Part shown: positions 46,931-60,368 of the stretch, one piece after another
Layout of the letters: every line of letters starts with the position of its first letter
Numbering within the stretch: the stretch's first letter is position 1
DNA from: Limnoperna fortunei
Taxonomy: Eukaryota > Mollusca > Bivalvia > Mytilida > Modiolidae
Direction of reading: 5' to 3'
Assembly: GCA_944474755.1 (NCBI GenBank)
Contig: OX104112.1
Coordinates: forward strand, 84,829,756-84,893,755
Length of the DNA: 64,000 bases
The notes under the pieces: model-generated
The model's input: only the letters and a program-made list of their open reading frames with translations
What the model was told of the DNA's origin: nothing
Databases searched by the model: none
Made by a program: the position numbers and the translations under genes

Positions 46931-48761
46931 ACATATTAAAAACTATAAGGCTTCCCACTTTCAACGTGCGATCAAAACTCACGAAAGACAGATGCCTGAG
47001 ATTGATCTCATCTAGACTTAGTTTTCTAAATCTGAAATGATCCATTTAATGAAAAACTGGTTTATTTACCAGGAAAAACAAAACCGTTTAAACATCGAGA
47101 CGGCAAATTAGAACAGGAAACATATTTTTTCATTAATCGTTAGTAAATTTGGTATTAATAAACATTCGGAACATTCTAGCAAATCGAGAATCAAACACAA
47201 GACGGTATATTAAATGAAATACGTAAACAGCAAGAGAAATCCATCCGCCTGCCGTCTTTTGGACTGACAATCTTGTAACGGTCTTAACAGATTTTATAAT
47301 AAAGTGCCTTGTCAGGTTGTAATGCTGAAGAGATAACGTCTTTATACATATATAGAACACGCTGAGAAAAATCAATGGCAAATAAAGGGAGAAAAATAGC
47401 TGCAGTTACATGCAATACTGAGCTTATATGTTATGATGTATTCAATACCAAACAATCAATGTATTCTGCTAATACTGATATCAAGTTTAGATAAGTTTAA
47501 TTTTATCTTCAAACTATGGAAAATCTTTGTAAGTTTAAGACATACCGACTGGAATAGAATACTGATAGTAAATAAATGTCTATGTACAGAACGAATTAGT
47601 GTGTGGTTCGATTCATAAATAAATTGAAAATATTGAATTTATATGCAATAATAAAGAGGTTTTCAAATTTTTAATACAAATATACAAAGAAATATATAGC
47701 GGAGTTCTTCTGTAAATGGGAGTTTAATCATGATACGGTTGATGGTCATTTTTGTCATCAATCATTTCCGTTTCTATTGTGATTAAAAGTAAAAGATATA
47801 ATTAAAGTAATTGTTACTATACGTGTTGTGAAACAAAATTTTTCCATAAACGTATCCTTTTCAGTAAACATTAAACTGCCCTTTTTGCTTATAAAACAGG
47901 ACCATCGTATCAATAGCCGACAACAGATATAAAAAATGAATGAAATATTTTCCTGCTCGATTGACCTCCATCTAATTCTGTGGCAACAGCTGTTAATCAA
48001 TCTTTCTTGGTCGCTAACAAAAAACTATAGTACAGTTATTAGGATAGTTAAGGATATATTTAAATGACAGGGTATGTTAATGCGAAATAGGCTTTATGTA
48101 AGCTAAATGGATCTTTTTTGATTTCTCCAACACATTTTGTCTGTCATTCATTTGTCAGCAAAACATACTTTCTAAACCTTTACCTATGAAAACATAAGGC
48201 AAGCTTAAAACGAAGGCCTCCGTTGCGAAGCAATCTAGGTAGTTACATGTTGTCACTTTTGGGTAGAATTTTTGGTAACTATAAAATAAACAACAAACAA
48301 GCAAACCAACTTGAATTCAAACGTCTTATTTATACCAGCAGTGTGTGTCTTCAGTTTGCATAGACAATGATCTGTTTACTGAGGAGATGCTTTCAAACTC
48401 ATGCCATCTATTGTGAAGCCATTTACATAATTTACCATCACTACTATTGTGAAATTATCAAGGTTATAAGATATTTTCACTGAATTCCGGGAGTGAAAAA
48501 TAAAAAAAATGCAAATGGCCTAAGGGAAGCAGCTTTTGAAAATAAACAAGACTGCAATACGAGAAATTTAATCAGAAGATCGGTTAAAACTTTTTTGTTA
48601 CACATTTGTTAAAGTAAAGTATGTTTTCTCACCATATCTTTTCGTATTATAATTAGCAAGAAAACTGCTACAGAGGAACTGAAAAATAAACCTTATTCAA
48701 AAGTTTATATGAATAGAAAGCATCTTAGAAAATGGTTATATCTAAATCATTATCTCCTTAC
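46931..48761. other. Non-coding stretch
   Basis: No confirmed gene. A weak acceptor followed by a short frame at about 47992-47914 on the minus strand could be a partner for the candidate exon at 48762-48939. Confidence 0.3.
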
Positions 48762-48939
48762 CTTGTCTTTCTACTTTCCTTGCTTTTTTGTTATGTACTT
48801 TGTTAGTTTGATTGATTGTGTTATATGTAGATAAACAGTAGGCGAAATGAGAGGTATTATCGCCTACGAAGCAAGCAGATTGTTCTAAAAATAGAATTAG
48901 GTAAACTGTGAACGAATAACACCTTAAGAATATTAGCAT
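48762..48939 (-). CDS. Candidate first exon of a secreted peptide
   Basis: From ATG at 48939 the frame gives 59 codons plus one base, then a donor 'AG|GTAAGG' at 48761. It starts with a hydrophobic leader, MLIFLRCYSFTVYLILFLEQ, followed by two further Cys and a basic Lys/Arg-rich end ('NKKARKVERQ'), as in secreted peptide precursors. A possible second exon at about 47992 (phase-compatible, 26 codons) has a poor acceptor. No TATA box seen. Not recognised as a named family. Confidence 0.35.
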
Positions 48940-49265
48940 ATTTATGTAAAATGTTTTTAGTTTAAGGTTTTCTTAACTGCGTTTTTTGTCATATCTTAAA
49001 TACATATCTATCAAATAATTATTTGTAAAAATGTATTTCTCTGGTCCATACATGACATGTATTTTCAGTAATGATTATTAGTTGAGTTGAAACAAAATAT
49101 GCTTGTTAATAACTTTTATGCTAGTCTGAAATTCGATATTTAAAAAAGGCACCTGCGCTTATATCAAAACGTTTATAAAAAATTTTTTTTAACAATTAGT
49201 AGAAAGGTACACCTGTTGATTTACCTGAATAGGTCCACTGTTTAAATTTTCTAAAGCCCTTACAG

Positions 49266-49383
49266 CTTTTGACAAATCCCATTTTAAATAAAATTAGTAA
49301 AACAATCTATCAACAAGGTCCAAAACAAGAGGCAATTATAAATCTGGATTCAGACATATACACCACAAAACAAATCCGGAAGA
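49266..49383 (+). CDS. Candidate internal exon
   Basis: A 118-base segment bounded by an acceptor ('aagcccttacag') and a donor (AGA|GTAAGA), open in one frame for 39 codons with protein-like composition ('ISKTIYQQGPKQEAIINLDS'). Partner exons were not found, so this could be chance. Confidence 0.3.
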
Positions 49384-52009
49384 GTAAGAATGTTTTTATT
49401 ATTATTATAAAAGATTTCGGGGTTTCCGTTGGTTATCATTTAGCAAAGATGTATGTAGAAAGTCCGAGATGCTTGTCACCTGGTGTGAATGTGTAAATAT
49501 TTAATATCTTTATTTTCGAGTTCTTACATTGCTTCGAAGATCATTGTATCACATATAATTTTTTCATATATAAAACTGGTAATCCTTTCAATTCAGTACA
49601 TCCCTTCTATATCGCAATGTTAATGTTAAAAAGTCGGTTATAAGAAGTAGATAGCTAACTATCTTTAAGCATTTGTTCACCGAGGTCCCAATAATCATAA
49701 ATGATTTTCATCGTGAGTTAACATATTAGTCTTAGACATCTTTTGCTTTTGCTTGTATTATATGAAATTCAATACTTCTTTCCTCAAGTTAAAATTTCAT
49801 AATTTCCATTTCAAATTCGAAGACATTTTGTGACTTTAAGAATATAGAATTCAGATTGTGGTTTTATTTTGTCATGCCGCTTTTTTGTCGTATTAGTGAT
49901 AAATTTTGTGATATTATCTAATTAAAGATTCGCTACGAGTCGATTGATAAAATCTGGTTATGTAAAACGACTACATTTAGGAACATAAAATGGGCTCACA
50001 TATGCTTAGCAAAGTAGATATTTTTTAAAGCATGCTAAATTGCCATTTCATGAGTAAATTATACCTTTTTATTTAAAATAGTTCTGCGGAATAAAAGGAT
50101 AGTTCGTAAAATATGAGAGCAACATTGTCACCGCATTAAAAAAACAGCAAAAATACCATCTTTTTACCTTCTATTTAAAACAATGACGGACACAAGAATT
50201 AATATGCGTAAACTTGGACTGCTAAAATTGAAACAGAGTGATATTCAATTTCCTTAAGACAATGTTCGAATACAATTTAAGGAATTAGACATTGTGATGA
50301 GGTCTTATCAGCATGTTACTTGCATGTTTAATGTATTCTTAACTGACTCTCTTTTATAGAGAATGGCGCAAATGTAGTATCAAGTGTAATGATAACTCAC
50401 ATCAGCCCTTGCATTTTAATTCTCATTTTAACAGTCTAAATTGTGGTCGTAGTTATGATATCAACCATTTAGTAAGTTACTTTTATGCAAATTGTTGAGC
50501 AAACAATAGTTGATAAGATTACTTGGTAATGTTGTCCATAGATCTCTGAACAGTGAAGTCAAGATTCTAAATAATTTTAAATTGATTAAGGCATATTTAT
50601 TATAAGACAATAATAATCAAGTTAGACTGTTAATGCTTAATATGTTCTTATTTTATAAAACAAGATTGCATTACTATAGGTCATATAAATAGTTATATAA
50701 ACGCGGGTATAGCATGTAAACTGTTTAATTTAACAGTTTCAGGCAACAATGTGCCGAAAACTTTAATGATATTAACACCATGACACAGTGCAGATGGTTT
50801 GATGAAAATAATACCAGTAGCATAATACTTTCACGTATGAACGTGTTTGTGGGTTAAAATCTGACTACGGGCAGGGTGTGTTTTACTCAAACCTTATAGG
50901 ATTGCCAGTTTCTAAAACGATCCCTTTAAAATATTCATAAATAAATTTCCTACATATATTAAAAAAATCCGTATAATATGGACAGCCTTGTATTATTTAT
51001 TCAGTATAACAAAGGATTGTCAGTGTGAATGAATTAAGCTTAAAGTTAAAAAAAGATATCGAAGCAGGGGATAAGAAATCCGTCAAAGGGTGCAAGATCA
51101 ATAGGTGCCAATGAGTAAACAACCTATAGCGAAGACTGATTTATTGGTCGATTAACTTCTGGCTAGTAAACTCAGAACAATTCAGAAAAATATTAAACAC
51201 GAGGACATACGATGGACCAATAGGTAGAAAATTTAATTCACCTTTTTGTGGCGGCAACAATGATCCTACTTTTTACTAAAAAGGGCGCCTTTTAGTGCAT
51301 GGATTGTGGAACTCTCCCAACACGTTACCCAATATAATCTGCAGTCAAACCGTCCGTATTATAACCTGACAAAACATTCCCCCAATGAGAATGTATCCGC
51401 GCAGTAAGCAGTAAATTATATATATACCATATCTAAAGATATATCATTGTGGGATTTTTATATATCTTCAAACTTATAGTGACACCACACCAATATAATT
51501 ATTTGTTTATTATCTTATATATACACAATTTTTTAACACGAATCTTTCTAAAATTGTTTATTTCATTTTTTTTCTACATATCCTTTTCTGCTTTTAGATG
51601 CTAAAAGTGCCAAAATAACCATTAAACCTAAACAGAAGATATTTATTTTTATACTCTGACTTAATTGTGATTCGACAATGTTTGGGTCTGCCGATGTTGA
51701 TATTTTTGTTAAACAATCACACGTGTCCTAAAACGACACCTAACAAGGCGATTTCAAGCAGTGCAAAATACCAGCAAATTTGAAATAAGAAATAAGACAA
51801 AATATGATAAGTACAGATATGAATAACATATTACGCTTATAATTATGTTAAAACAAACTCGCAGGGACTCTTTTTTATTCTGCAAATTTAACAAAACATT
51901 CACCTAATACTACTCAGAATTATGTTTTAAATAAGCATAAAAGCATGAAACAGAACACATTATAGTCCAACAAGCACTAGTGATAGCATAAAAAGGTTAC
52001 TTTTATTAT
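49384..52009. other. Long non-coding AT-rich stretch
   Basis: No gene, mobile element or structured repeat that I can support. Confidence 0.35.
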
Positions 52010-52190
52010 ATAGAAAATAAAAGCTTGATTTCATTTTCAGGAGGTATATCTCTAACATTCCAGTTATTAATTAATCTTTTAAATTGATTGAGACTAGATT
52101 TTGAACTTATTTCATTTAGTAACTCATTCCAGAGTTTAGCTCTTGCATATCTAAATGAGTACAATCCAAAATTGGTGGTTATTTTAACAT
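52010..52190 (-). pseudogene. LINE C-terminal relic
   Basis: The minus strand reads 'TNFGLYSFRYARAKLWNELL' then 'FKRLINNW' in one frame, the typical end of a LINE ORF2 ('YGLHSFRY.GAKLWN.LP'). No polymerase core is visible upstream. Confidence 0.65.
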
Positions 52191-53199
52191 ATAATCTTTC
52201 CTAAACTTGAAAGCAAATTTTTAAAAAAGAAAATCATATATTTAATATCATCTGATTGAGTTGTAGCCGATGCCAAATGTCTGTACTTGTGCTACAAACT
52301 ATGTACCTTTATATGCCTAAATGTTTCAGATTACGTATTAGCCAAGGTTATTATACTGCTCTTTAGTATTGATAGGAAATGTTTTACTATATGTCAATTT
52401 AATTTGCCTTTTTGTATATGTAACTGTGAATATGTTATGTCATTGTGTTGATTGTTTGTTTGACTTTCTGAAATTTATGTATTTTACTTGTTCTCTACAG
52501 AGCTTATGTTTTCTATTTGTTGAAAAATCCGACTTTAAATAAGACTTTGATGATTTACCATGTTAATTAGGAAACTTATTATATTTTATACGTCACCTTA
52601 TTGGCACTGTTGACAAAGTATAGAACAACTATTATTTGTTCAAGATATTTTAAATGCTTTTGTTTTTCGAAACATAATTTACAAATCATTTTTGTATGTT
52701 CTTGCAATGAACATCATTGTAATTAGTACGGCAAAAAAGGAATATATAATAAAACCAAGTATTAAACATTATATGACAATTAGGGCGTGTTTAGAACAAT
52801 ACTTAAGAACCATTTATACACGTTCTTGTACTGTGCATGCTAAGTCAATTATGTTTTTATTCACAGCTTGTTTAACCTGCTTTAAATTCTATGATGGTTG
52901 TTTTTGTGTAAATCTCTTTATTTATTTGTTTGCACATTAACATATACATTTACGGATTGATATCACAAATTCAGGTGATATTATCTGAAAAATCGCATAA
53001 TGAATTTTACAATAACAAAAATAGACACTTCAATGGTAAATAAAACTACAGTTCATTCCTTACATTCCTGACAGTTTTGTCACAGTTTATCACAGTTTAA
53101 ATACTTCCGGTCACGATTAGATTAGGACTGTGTATGACCTCGAGCTGCCAAAATTGCCTGCATTGTCATGGCATAGGATCAATTAATGTTCTTTCGTTA
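52191..53199. other. Non-coding stretch
   Basis: Nothing assigned. Near 53070-53100 'cacagttt' is repeated three times. Confidence 0.35.
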
Positions 53200-53600
53200 T
53201 TAAGTGGAATTGTTTTCAAATTCTGTTATCTCCACCGAAACTATCAACTTCCTGGACACTGGAGAAGGAGAAACGTTCATTACTGATCTGGTATACACAG
53301 ATTCTCCATGTCCCTTTTCTGAAGTAGAGAACTGGACTTGTCGCTGAACCTGCTTCTACGCTAGATGCGGAATGTCCAGCCCTCAATCCGTTGCACCACC
53401 GAACACGTCATCGTCTGTGTAATGGTCTCAAACATGCTGCAAAATACGTCTTTCTGTGTAATGCTGTATTGTCTAAGTCAGACTGTTTGCCAGCTGATTC
53501 CTCTCAATTCATATAAATTGATTAAAGTGGCTATTTCGGCATCGATTCAATTCTGTATTAGAAAGACCAGAAGGTATTTATCTTGACCAGGAGTCGTTAT
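53200..53600 (-). pseudogene. Tc1-like transposase relic
   Basis: On the minus strand 'WRICVYQISNERFSFSSVQE' runs on in frame into 'EVDSFGGDN', matching the '(R)VYRR.NERFADAC..EVDRFGGGS' region of Tc1/mariner transposases. 'RRVRWCN'-like residues lie upstream with frameshifts, and the first catalytic 'DES' block is lost. No inverted ends were found. Confidence 0.55.
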
Positions 53601-54276
53601 GTTAAATTACCCATTTCTTTAGCGGTCAATAGTTTCTCGCGCGGTCAATAGTAAAGTCTTTCTGCTGGAATCTGTGCTCTTGTCTACGTTTTTAGTTCGT
53701 CCTATCTCACTTTGGAATACTCCGGCATGTAGACGGCCGAGGAAGAAATTTAGGGAAGCAGAGTCCAACCTTAGCAAGGTAGTATTTTAACGTTATTTGA
53801 AATTCAAGCTTCAAATTCCCTCTTTTTATGCATTTTAACGTAGTGGTTAAATTAACCACAAAGTTCACGTGGAAAACGTTAGCCAAATTTTACAGCGATA
53901 GGATTAATGTGAACCTTATTTACCTCTAAAAATCATTTATCAAATTAACCAATCAATAAACCTGATAAAATACATTTACATTTTGCAAAATTCTATAGTA
54001 ATATGCGTTTTTGGACAGTATAAATACAATACTTTAGTAGCTATCAGGCAAGTGAAAACAATACAGTTATGTAGAGGCTTAAATGTAATAATTTAATCAA
54101 TAGAAAAAGAAGTTAATTAATGTGTAAAATTTATGTTAAAAATTTAAATTTGTGTTAAAATTTCAGCGTTAGCTCGTATGACCTGTTATGTGTTTACTCT
54201 GCTTCTTCCATTTGATGACATTGATTTTCAATCCGTCTTTAAGATCATATTTTCACAACCTTGTACGAAATATGCA
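53601..54276. other. Non-coding stretch
   Basis: No gene. The element that follows is inserted at the TTAA at 54277-54280. Confidence 0.35.
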
Positions 54277-54280
54277 TTAA

Positions 54281-54749
54281 GGTGTAGGACCACCAAATAC
54301 CGGGAACCAGTCCAGAGGTTGTACGTAAAAGTAGTACTAGTCAACAGACAAGGTTCACTCTTGCATCATATAGAATTTGAACCGCACATGATACCAGAAT
54401 AAATTTGGTATTTTTGGAAAGCTGAATATTCTAGGAAACTTGAGGATAAAGTTTTATTGGTTTTAAATGAACATAAAAATGTTGAGAGTCAATTAGGGAC
54501 AAGCACTATTTTTGGACTTAAATAGAAAGTGAAAGTAGATTTTTAGACAACATGGACTTCAGGTTGAGCGTTTTTTCTAATATGCAATGAAACATATTGT
54601 GAAATTTTGACAGAATGTTCGGCCAGTGCATTTTTATAGGGGACAGAAGTGTCACTTAATTTGAAACAAAGGTAAATTTTCTAGGATAAGTCAAAATTAT
54701 CAAATTTTAATATAGCCGAAGAGTAAAAAATCTATGGTGGTCCTACACC
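54281..54749. mobile_element. Module A, copy 1 (469 bp, TIR)
   Basis: Begins GGTGTAGGACCACCA and ends with its exact 15-base complement. Preceded by TTAA (54277-54280) and followed by TGAA. Same orientation as the copy at 57235-57682, which is 21 bp shorter mainly through a gap near the middle. No coding capacity. Confidence 0.85.
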
Positions 54750-54751
54750 TG

Positions 54752-55991
54752 AAGAGGCCATAGACAGGTATATCAACTTCTATTTCTTTTGATAAAACTG
54801 GTACTAAAAGAAGGTAAATCACCAAGACTATCATTTTAATTGCTTATCAAAGCCAAAACCTATAGTGGGGGTCAAATTTCAGCCTAAATATGGTATTATG
54901 TAATATTGTATGAAATTATGGGGTCTGCAGTGGTCCACGCTTAGTAGAATGTGCTTTAATTTAAATAAACTCATGTTTTAGGTTTTGGATGTAATGAAAG
55001 GGTCAAAATGTATAAAACTAGAACTGGTAGACATTCTAGTATGCAGAAAAATAGTGTATTTAAGATGAATTTGTCAATTTTACACCTGCGGCTTAAGTCG
55101 GTTACATTGCTGGCATGGGTTAATACTAAAATTATTTATTTTCTAATCTGATGCTTGCTAAGGATAAATTTGTTAGTAAACCAGTAACCATATGCAATAA
55201 TTGTACTTGGTAAGATAATTGGGCCTTGAGATGATGGTACTTCTGTCAAAAATTCCTTAAACATGAGCAGTAATGGGAAATTGGCCAATTTCTGCAATTT
55301 CGTACCAAAGCAAGATATAATTTTGTTTCTTTGTATGCTAGTTTGAACTTTAGTGGGTTTTTTTAGTAAGGAATGTTCATTTAACTATTAAGCTAAATGG
55401 AATAGTGAACGCATTTAATGAAATTCATAAAATTTTAGTTTCAGTTTAGAAACTATTAATGTACACCTCCAAAGTATAGTGCAACTGAATGTCAATAAAT
55501 TTAAATTTGAACTCAAAAACTTTCTCAGGATGTACTAGGTGCATAATTAGGACAGTTTCATACTATTTTTCTTAATTGACATGTATTTCAAGAGATAAAA
55601 GTCTTATCCCAATAGTTTGAACGTACTCAGTATCTCACTTTGTAAAAAGGGGGGGATGTGAAATTAACTAAAAAAGATGCAAAATTTATGATAAAATTAT
55701 GTAATTAGTGCCTTTCTATGTGTGAAATAAGTCCATTTGTGTTGGATGTATATTGCCAAGCTTGCTATTTACATCTGCAACTAAGAAATTGAAAAATTAA
55801 GGAATAATGCATTTCTTGATCACCAAGCTAATTTTTCATGACAACGCGCATGTGAGGTCTTTGTATGTTTTCATGCATTTCTTGAAAACCGCTGAAAGGA
55901 ATTCAACAAAATTTTAGAATTTGTTTTGACTAACATAAATCTAAGACCAGGAAAAATTTTATTTAATTTGTTGAACAAAAACATCTTCTTT
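54752..55991. repeat. Module B, copy 1 (1240 bp)
   Basis: Starts 'aagaggccatagacagg' and ends 'caaaaacatcttcttt'. Directly followed by a second copy that differs at only a scattering of positions. No protein motifs in any frame. Confidence 0.9.
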
Positions 55992-57233
55992 AAGAGGCCA
56001 TAGACAGGTATATCAACTTCTATTTCTTTTGATAAAAATGGTACTAAAAGAAGGTAAATCACCAAGACTATCATTTTAATTGCTTATCAAAGCCAAAACC
56101 TATAGTGGGGGTCAAATTTAAGCCTAAATATGGTATTATGTAATATTGTATGAAATTATGGGGTATGCAGTGGTCCACGCTTAGTAGAATGTGCTTTAAT
56201 TTAAATAAACTCATGTTTTAGGTTTTGGATGTAATGAAAGGGTCAAAATGTATAAAACTAGAACGGGTAGACATTCTAGTATGCAGAAAAATAGTGTATT
56301 TAAGATGAATTTGTCAATTTTACACCTGCGGCTTAAGTCGGTTACATTGCTGGCATGTGTTAATTCTAAAATTATTTATTATCTAATCTGATGCTTGCTA
56401 AGGGTAAATTTGTTAGTAAACCAGTAACCATATGCAATAATTGTACTTGTTAAGATAATTGGGCCTTGAGATGATGGTACTTCTGTCAAAATTTCCTTAA
56501 ACATGAGCAGTAATGGGAAATTGACCAATTTCTGCAATTTCAAACCAAAGCAAGATATAATTTTGTTTCTTTGTATGCTAGTTTGAACTTTAGTGGGTTT
56601 TTTTAGTAAGGAATGTTCATTTAACTATTAAGCTTAATGGAATAGTGAACGCATTTAATGAAATTCATAAAATTTTAGTCTCAGTTTAGAAACTATTAAT
56701 GTACACCTCCAAAGTATAGTGCAACTGAATGTCAATAAATTTAAATTTGAACTCAAAAACTTTCTCAGGATGTACTAGGTGCATAATTAGGACAGTTTCA
56801 TACTATTTTTCTTAATTGAAATGTATTTCAAGAGATAAAAGTCTTATTCCAACAGTTTGAAGGTACTCAGTATCTCACTTTGTAAAAAAGGGGGGGATGT
56901 GAAATTAACTAAAAAAGATGCAAAATTTATGATAAAATTTTGTAATTAGTGCCTTTCTATGTGTGAAATAAGTCCATTTGTGTTGGATGTATATTGCCAA
57001 GCTTGCTATTTACATCTGCAACTAAGAAATAGAAAAATTAAGGAATAATGCATTTCTTGATCACCAAGCTAATTTTTCATGATAACGCGCATGTGAGGTC
57101 TTTGTATGTTTTCATGCATTTCTTGAAAACCGCTGAAAGGAATTCAACAAAAATTTTAGAATTTGTTTCGACTAACATAAATCTAAGACCAGGAAAAATT
57201 TTATTTAATTTGTTGAACAAAAACATCTTCTTT
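55992..57233. repeat. Module B, copy 2 (about 1242 bp)
   Basis: Tandem duplicate of 54752-55991. The B-B junction reads 'ttcTTTAAgagg', containing TTAA. The minus frame 55871-56074 that crosses the junction is incidental. Confidence 0.9.
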
Positions 57234-57234
57234 A

Positions 57235-57682
57235 GGTGTAGGACCACCAAATACCGGGAACCAGTCCAGAGGTTGTACGTAAAAGTAGTACTAGTCAACA
57301 GACAGGTTCACTCTTGCATCATATAGAATTTGAACCGCACATGATACCAGAATAAATTTGGTATTTTTGGAAAGCTGAATATTCTAGGAAACTTGAGGAT
57401 AAAGTTTTATTGGTTTTAAATGAACATAAAAATGTTGAGAGTCAATTAGGGACAAGCACTATTTTTGGACTGAAATAGAAAGTGAAAGTAGATTTTTAGA
57501 CCACATGGACTTATATGCAATGAAACATATTGTGAAATTTTGACAGAATGTTCGGCCAGTGCATTTTTGTAGGGGACAGAAGTGTCACTTAATTTGAAAC
57601 AAAGGTAAATTTTCTAGGATAAGTCAAAATTATCAAATTTTAATATAGCCGAAGAGTAAAAAATCTATGGTGGTCCTACACC
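57235..57682. mobile_element. Module A, copy 2 (448 bp, TIR)
   Basis: Direct repeat of 54281-54749 with the same 15-base inverted ends. Preceded by TTTA and followed by TTAA (57683-57686). Together A-B-B-A spans 54281-57682 between two TTAA sites, as expected for a piggyBac- or Kolobok-like mechanism, but no transposase is present. Confidence 0.85.
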
Positions 57683-57686
57683 TTAA

Positions 57687-59251
57687 TTAACATGAATTCA
57701 ATCAAACGCACGAGTAATTTTATCTAAAGCAATGTACATTTTGTTTACACAAATAATGATTGAGTTGTTTCCCATACATTGCCCTGGCATTCATCCAGAT
57801 ATGTAGGTTTGTTTTATGAAATCATTACTATTCATTATGGTATATGATAAAGCTGAATAACTGTATAAGGTTAAATTTCCGCCAAATACCAATTTTAACA
57901 GATCAGAGTTCCATTTTCTAAGAAATTTATAAACAATTAAGCATAAAATTTCTTATACATAACACATGTTTTGTCGCAGTGTCATCAATATTTAAATATT
58001 TATAAAATAAAGATGAAGAAATATAATGACTGTGTGTTATCTGACGGATAATAACCTGTTTCAATACATGTACTAGACTTTCTGTAAAAAGTGAACGTCA
58101 GCCAAAACTCATAGTTCGTTTTGAAATGAACTGATAAAACAGTTAACAAAACTACTTCTTAAAAACAACTCAATTTATATATTAAATCCTACAAAAATCA
58201 TCACAAACTGTATGATAAAGAGACTGATTTCTAGTGTTATACTTTCAAGGCGGAAGTGAATAATTAAACACATATTCTGACGAAATGCTTAATAAATGAA
58301 TTATGAATCGTAACAAGAATATTTAACATCACCTGCACGAATAGGTACATAAACATTTGCGTGCATGATTTTCAATGTTGTTAGGTACTAAAATACACTA
58401 CTTCTTTCATAAAAGTTTTAACAAAGTCTTTTATGTTTGAAGTAAAATGTAAAAAAAAGTAACGATCAACAAGAATAAAAAAATGGGACAGTAACGAAAT
58501 ATAGATGAAACAAAAATGAGTTACCCGACCTAATAAAAACTTGGGTGCTCTAAATGAACAAGCTGTTAAAGTTAACGAATCAATGTATAAAAGAAACACG
58601 CCTTAGTTATTATGGTAGGAAATAGTTTGTATGTTATTGTTAAATGAATTGGTGATTATTCGTCTTGTACACCGTATTTTACAAGATGGCGCTAGTCTCT
58701 ACAGATATCTTTAAACAGTCGATGCAATACTTATTTCATAACAGGAAAACACTAAATCATGTGCAAGTTAACGTGAAACATCACTAGTGAAAAATATACA
58801 TGTTCATTGTAATCCTATTAAGACTTTGACATTATTAAAGACGCAACTATATTGTGTACGTTATATATTTTTGTATATGTATGAATAATTTGTTGACACA
58901 AATTTGATTCGTTGCTGAATATCGAGGAAAATTGTTTATACTTGGTACTGCTTCGGTTTTAGTTGATATTTTACATTTGCTTGCTAAAAACTTCGTATTA
59001 CAGGAAGTTCAATGCATCTGCTTTTCGTTCATACTTTAACCCACAACGAATCAAACATTGCATTTGTCCTGATCGTAAAGAGTGAGATTCATAGTCAAAG
59101 AATTTCGAATAAACTTAATTCCTAACGATAACTAATATAGAAAGCTCAATCTAGAATTCATTGTGAACGATCAAGATGTACCCGTTGCTAATTCCTTAGA
59201 AGATCTTGAAGTAATTTTTCAGTTTTAAAATGGAATCTGCATATTGGCATC
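57687..59251. other. Non-coding AT-rich stretch
   Basis: No gene recognised. Confidence 0.35.
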
Positions 59252-59495
59252 ATGTTATCAACAGTTTCAGCAATTTTTCAACTATATGATGGCTTTCTGT
59301 TTTCTGCATTAGGAAGCCGCAGTACCGGAACAAAATCCCAGACCTTTGGTATGAAAACTGCTAATCCTTTTAAATTAAGATTGGAGTGGGGTTCACCTCG
59401 CTCGCAGTAAAACTCGAACCCGCAACTTAAGTGTTGACAGACCATGTGATTAATAGTAGATGATTAACTACCTTGACCATCCGTCCACCTAGGCC
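59252..59495 (-). mobile_element. tRNA-derived SINE, copy 4 (diverged)
   Basis: Minus-strand head 'GGTGGACGGATGGTCAAGGT', then 'GCGGGTTCGAGTTTTAC' (B-box), the central block and 'AAAAATTGCTGAAACTGTTG' tail. More diverged than copies 1 and 5. Confidence 0.75.
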
Positions 59496-60092
59496 ATTAT
59501 TTTTTGTATGAATGTTCAGCGTATAACGGATTTAAGAGGGTACTTATTTAATAGCTAACACAGGTTACCAACAATAAGCATTTAATCTAAATCTGTTATT
59601 ATATTATCTTATGTTTACGAATGTTTATGATTTATAAAGAAATATGAAAAAGTAATATTTTCCAAGGAAAGAACGCATATCACAAAATACAAAGTGTATT
59701 AAATTCTATGACTTTCAACCTTTTTTTGTTTCTTTCTAGTCTTTGTTTTGATTTCGCATACTCTTTGGTTTGGTATAATTCAATGTAATATTTGTAACGT
59801 TAACTTGTTCATACACAATCTTTGTATCACATTATGAAGTGCTTCTAACTGAGCCAGTTTGTTAATTGCGCAAATAAAATATTTAAATAAAAAAGCATTT
59901 CGTGAATTATTTAATTAAAACATCATCAACGTTGTGTTCTATACATCTTAAAATGGTTTGAGTTAACATTTTTCCGATTATTGTGTATAAACTGTTGATA
60001 AATTGAAACATTTCTTAAATATCTATAATAATTTTTATTTTTTTATGACTGAGAATTATTACTTGTAGCCAAACATTAATTGATGTTTGAGT
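59496..60092. other. Non-coding spacer between SINEs
   Basis: Nothing recognised. Confidence 0.35.
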
Positions 60093-60368
60093 GATTGTTT
60101 TGTTGATTGTTCGTTTGATGGTGTTTAAGGCCACTTTTTTGCAATTTTTCAGCTATATCATGGCGTCCAGTTTTTATTGGGGGAAGAAGCCGGAGTACCC
60201 GGAGAAAACCCCCCGACCTGCGGTAGGAAAACTGGCAATCCTTGTCAATTAAGATTGGAGTCGAGTACACCCTGCCTGCCGTGAGAATCGAACCCGCAAT
60301 CTCAGTGTTGACAGACCACGTGATCAATAACAGACGAACTACCTTGACCACTCGGCCACCGAGGCCCC
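60093..60368 (-). mobile_element. tRNA-derived SINE, copy 5 (best preserved)
   Basis: The most complete copy: minus-strand 'CTCGGTGGCCGAGTGGTCA' A-box region, 'GCGGGTTCGATTCTCAC' B-box, 'CCTGCCGCAGG'-like body with 'CCGGGTACTCCGGCTTCTTC', and a (AAAC/AATC)n tail. Very similar to copy 1 (17475-17726), so both are probably young. The 91-codon minus frame is incidental. Confidence 0.85.

Noticed and set aside
54281..57682. LTR retrotransposon (direct A repeats starting TG and ending CA when trimmed)
   Set aside because: No gag, pol, primer-binding or polypurine sites. The true ends adjoin TTAA and carry 15-bp inverted repeats, which favours a DNA element.
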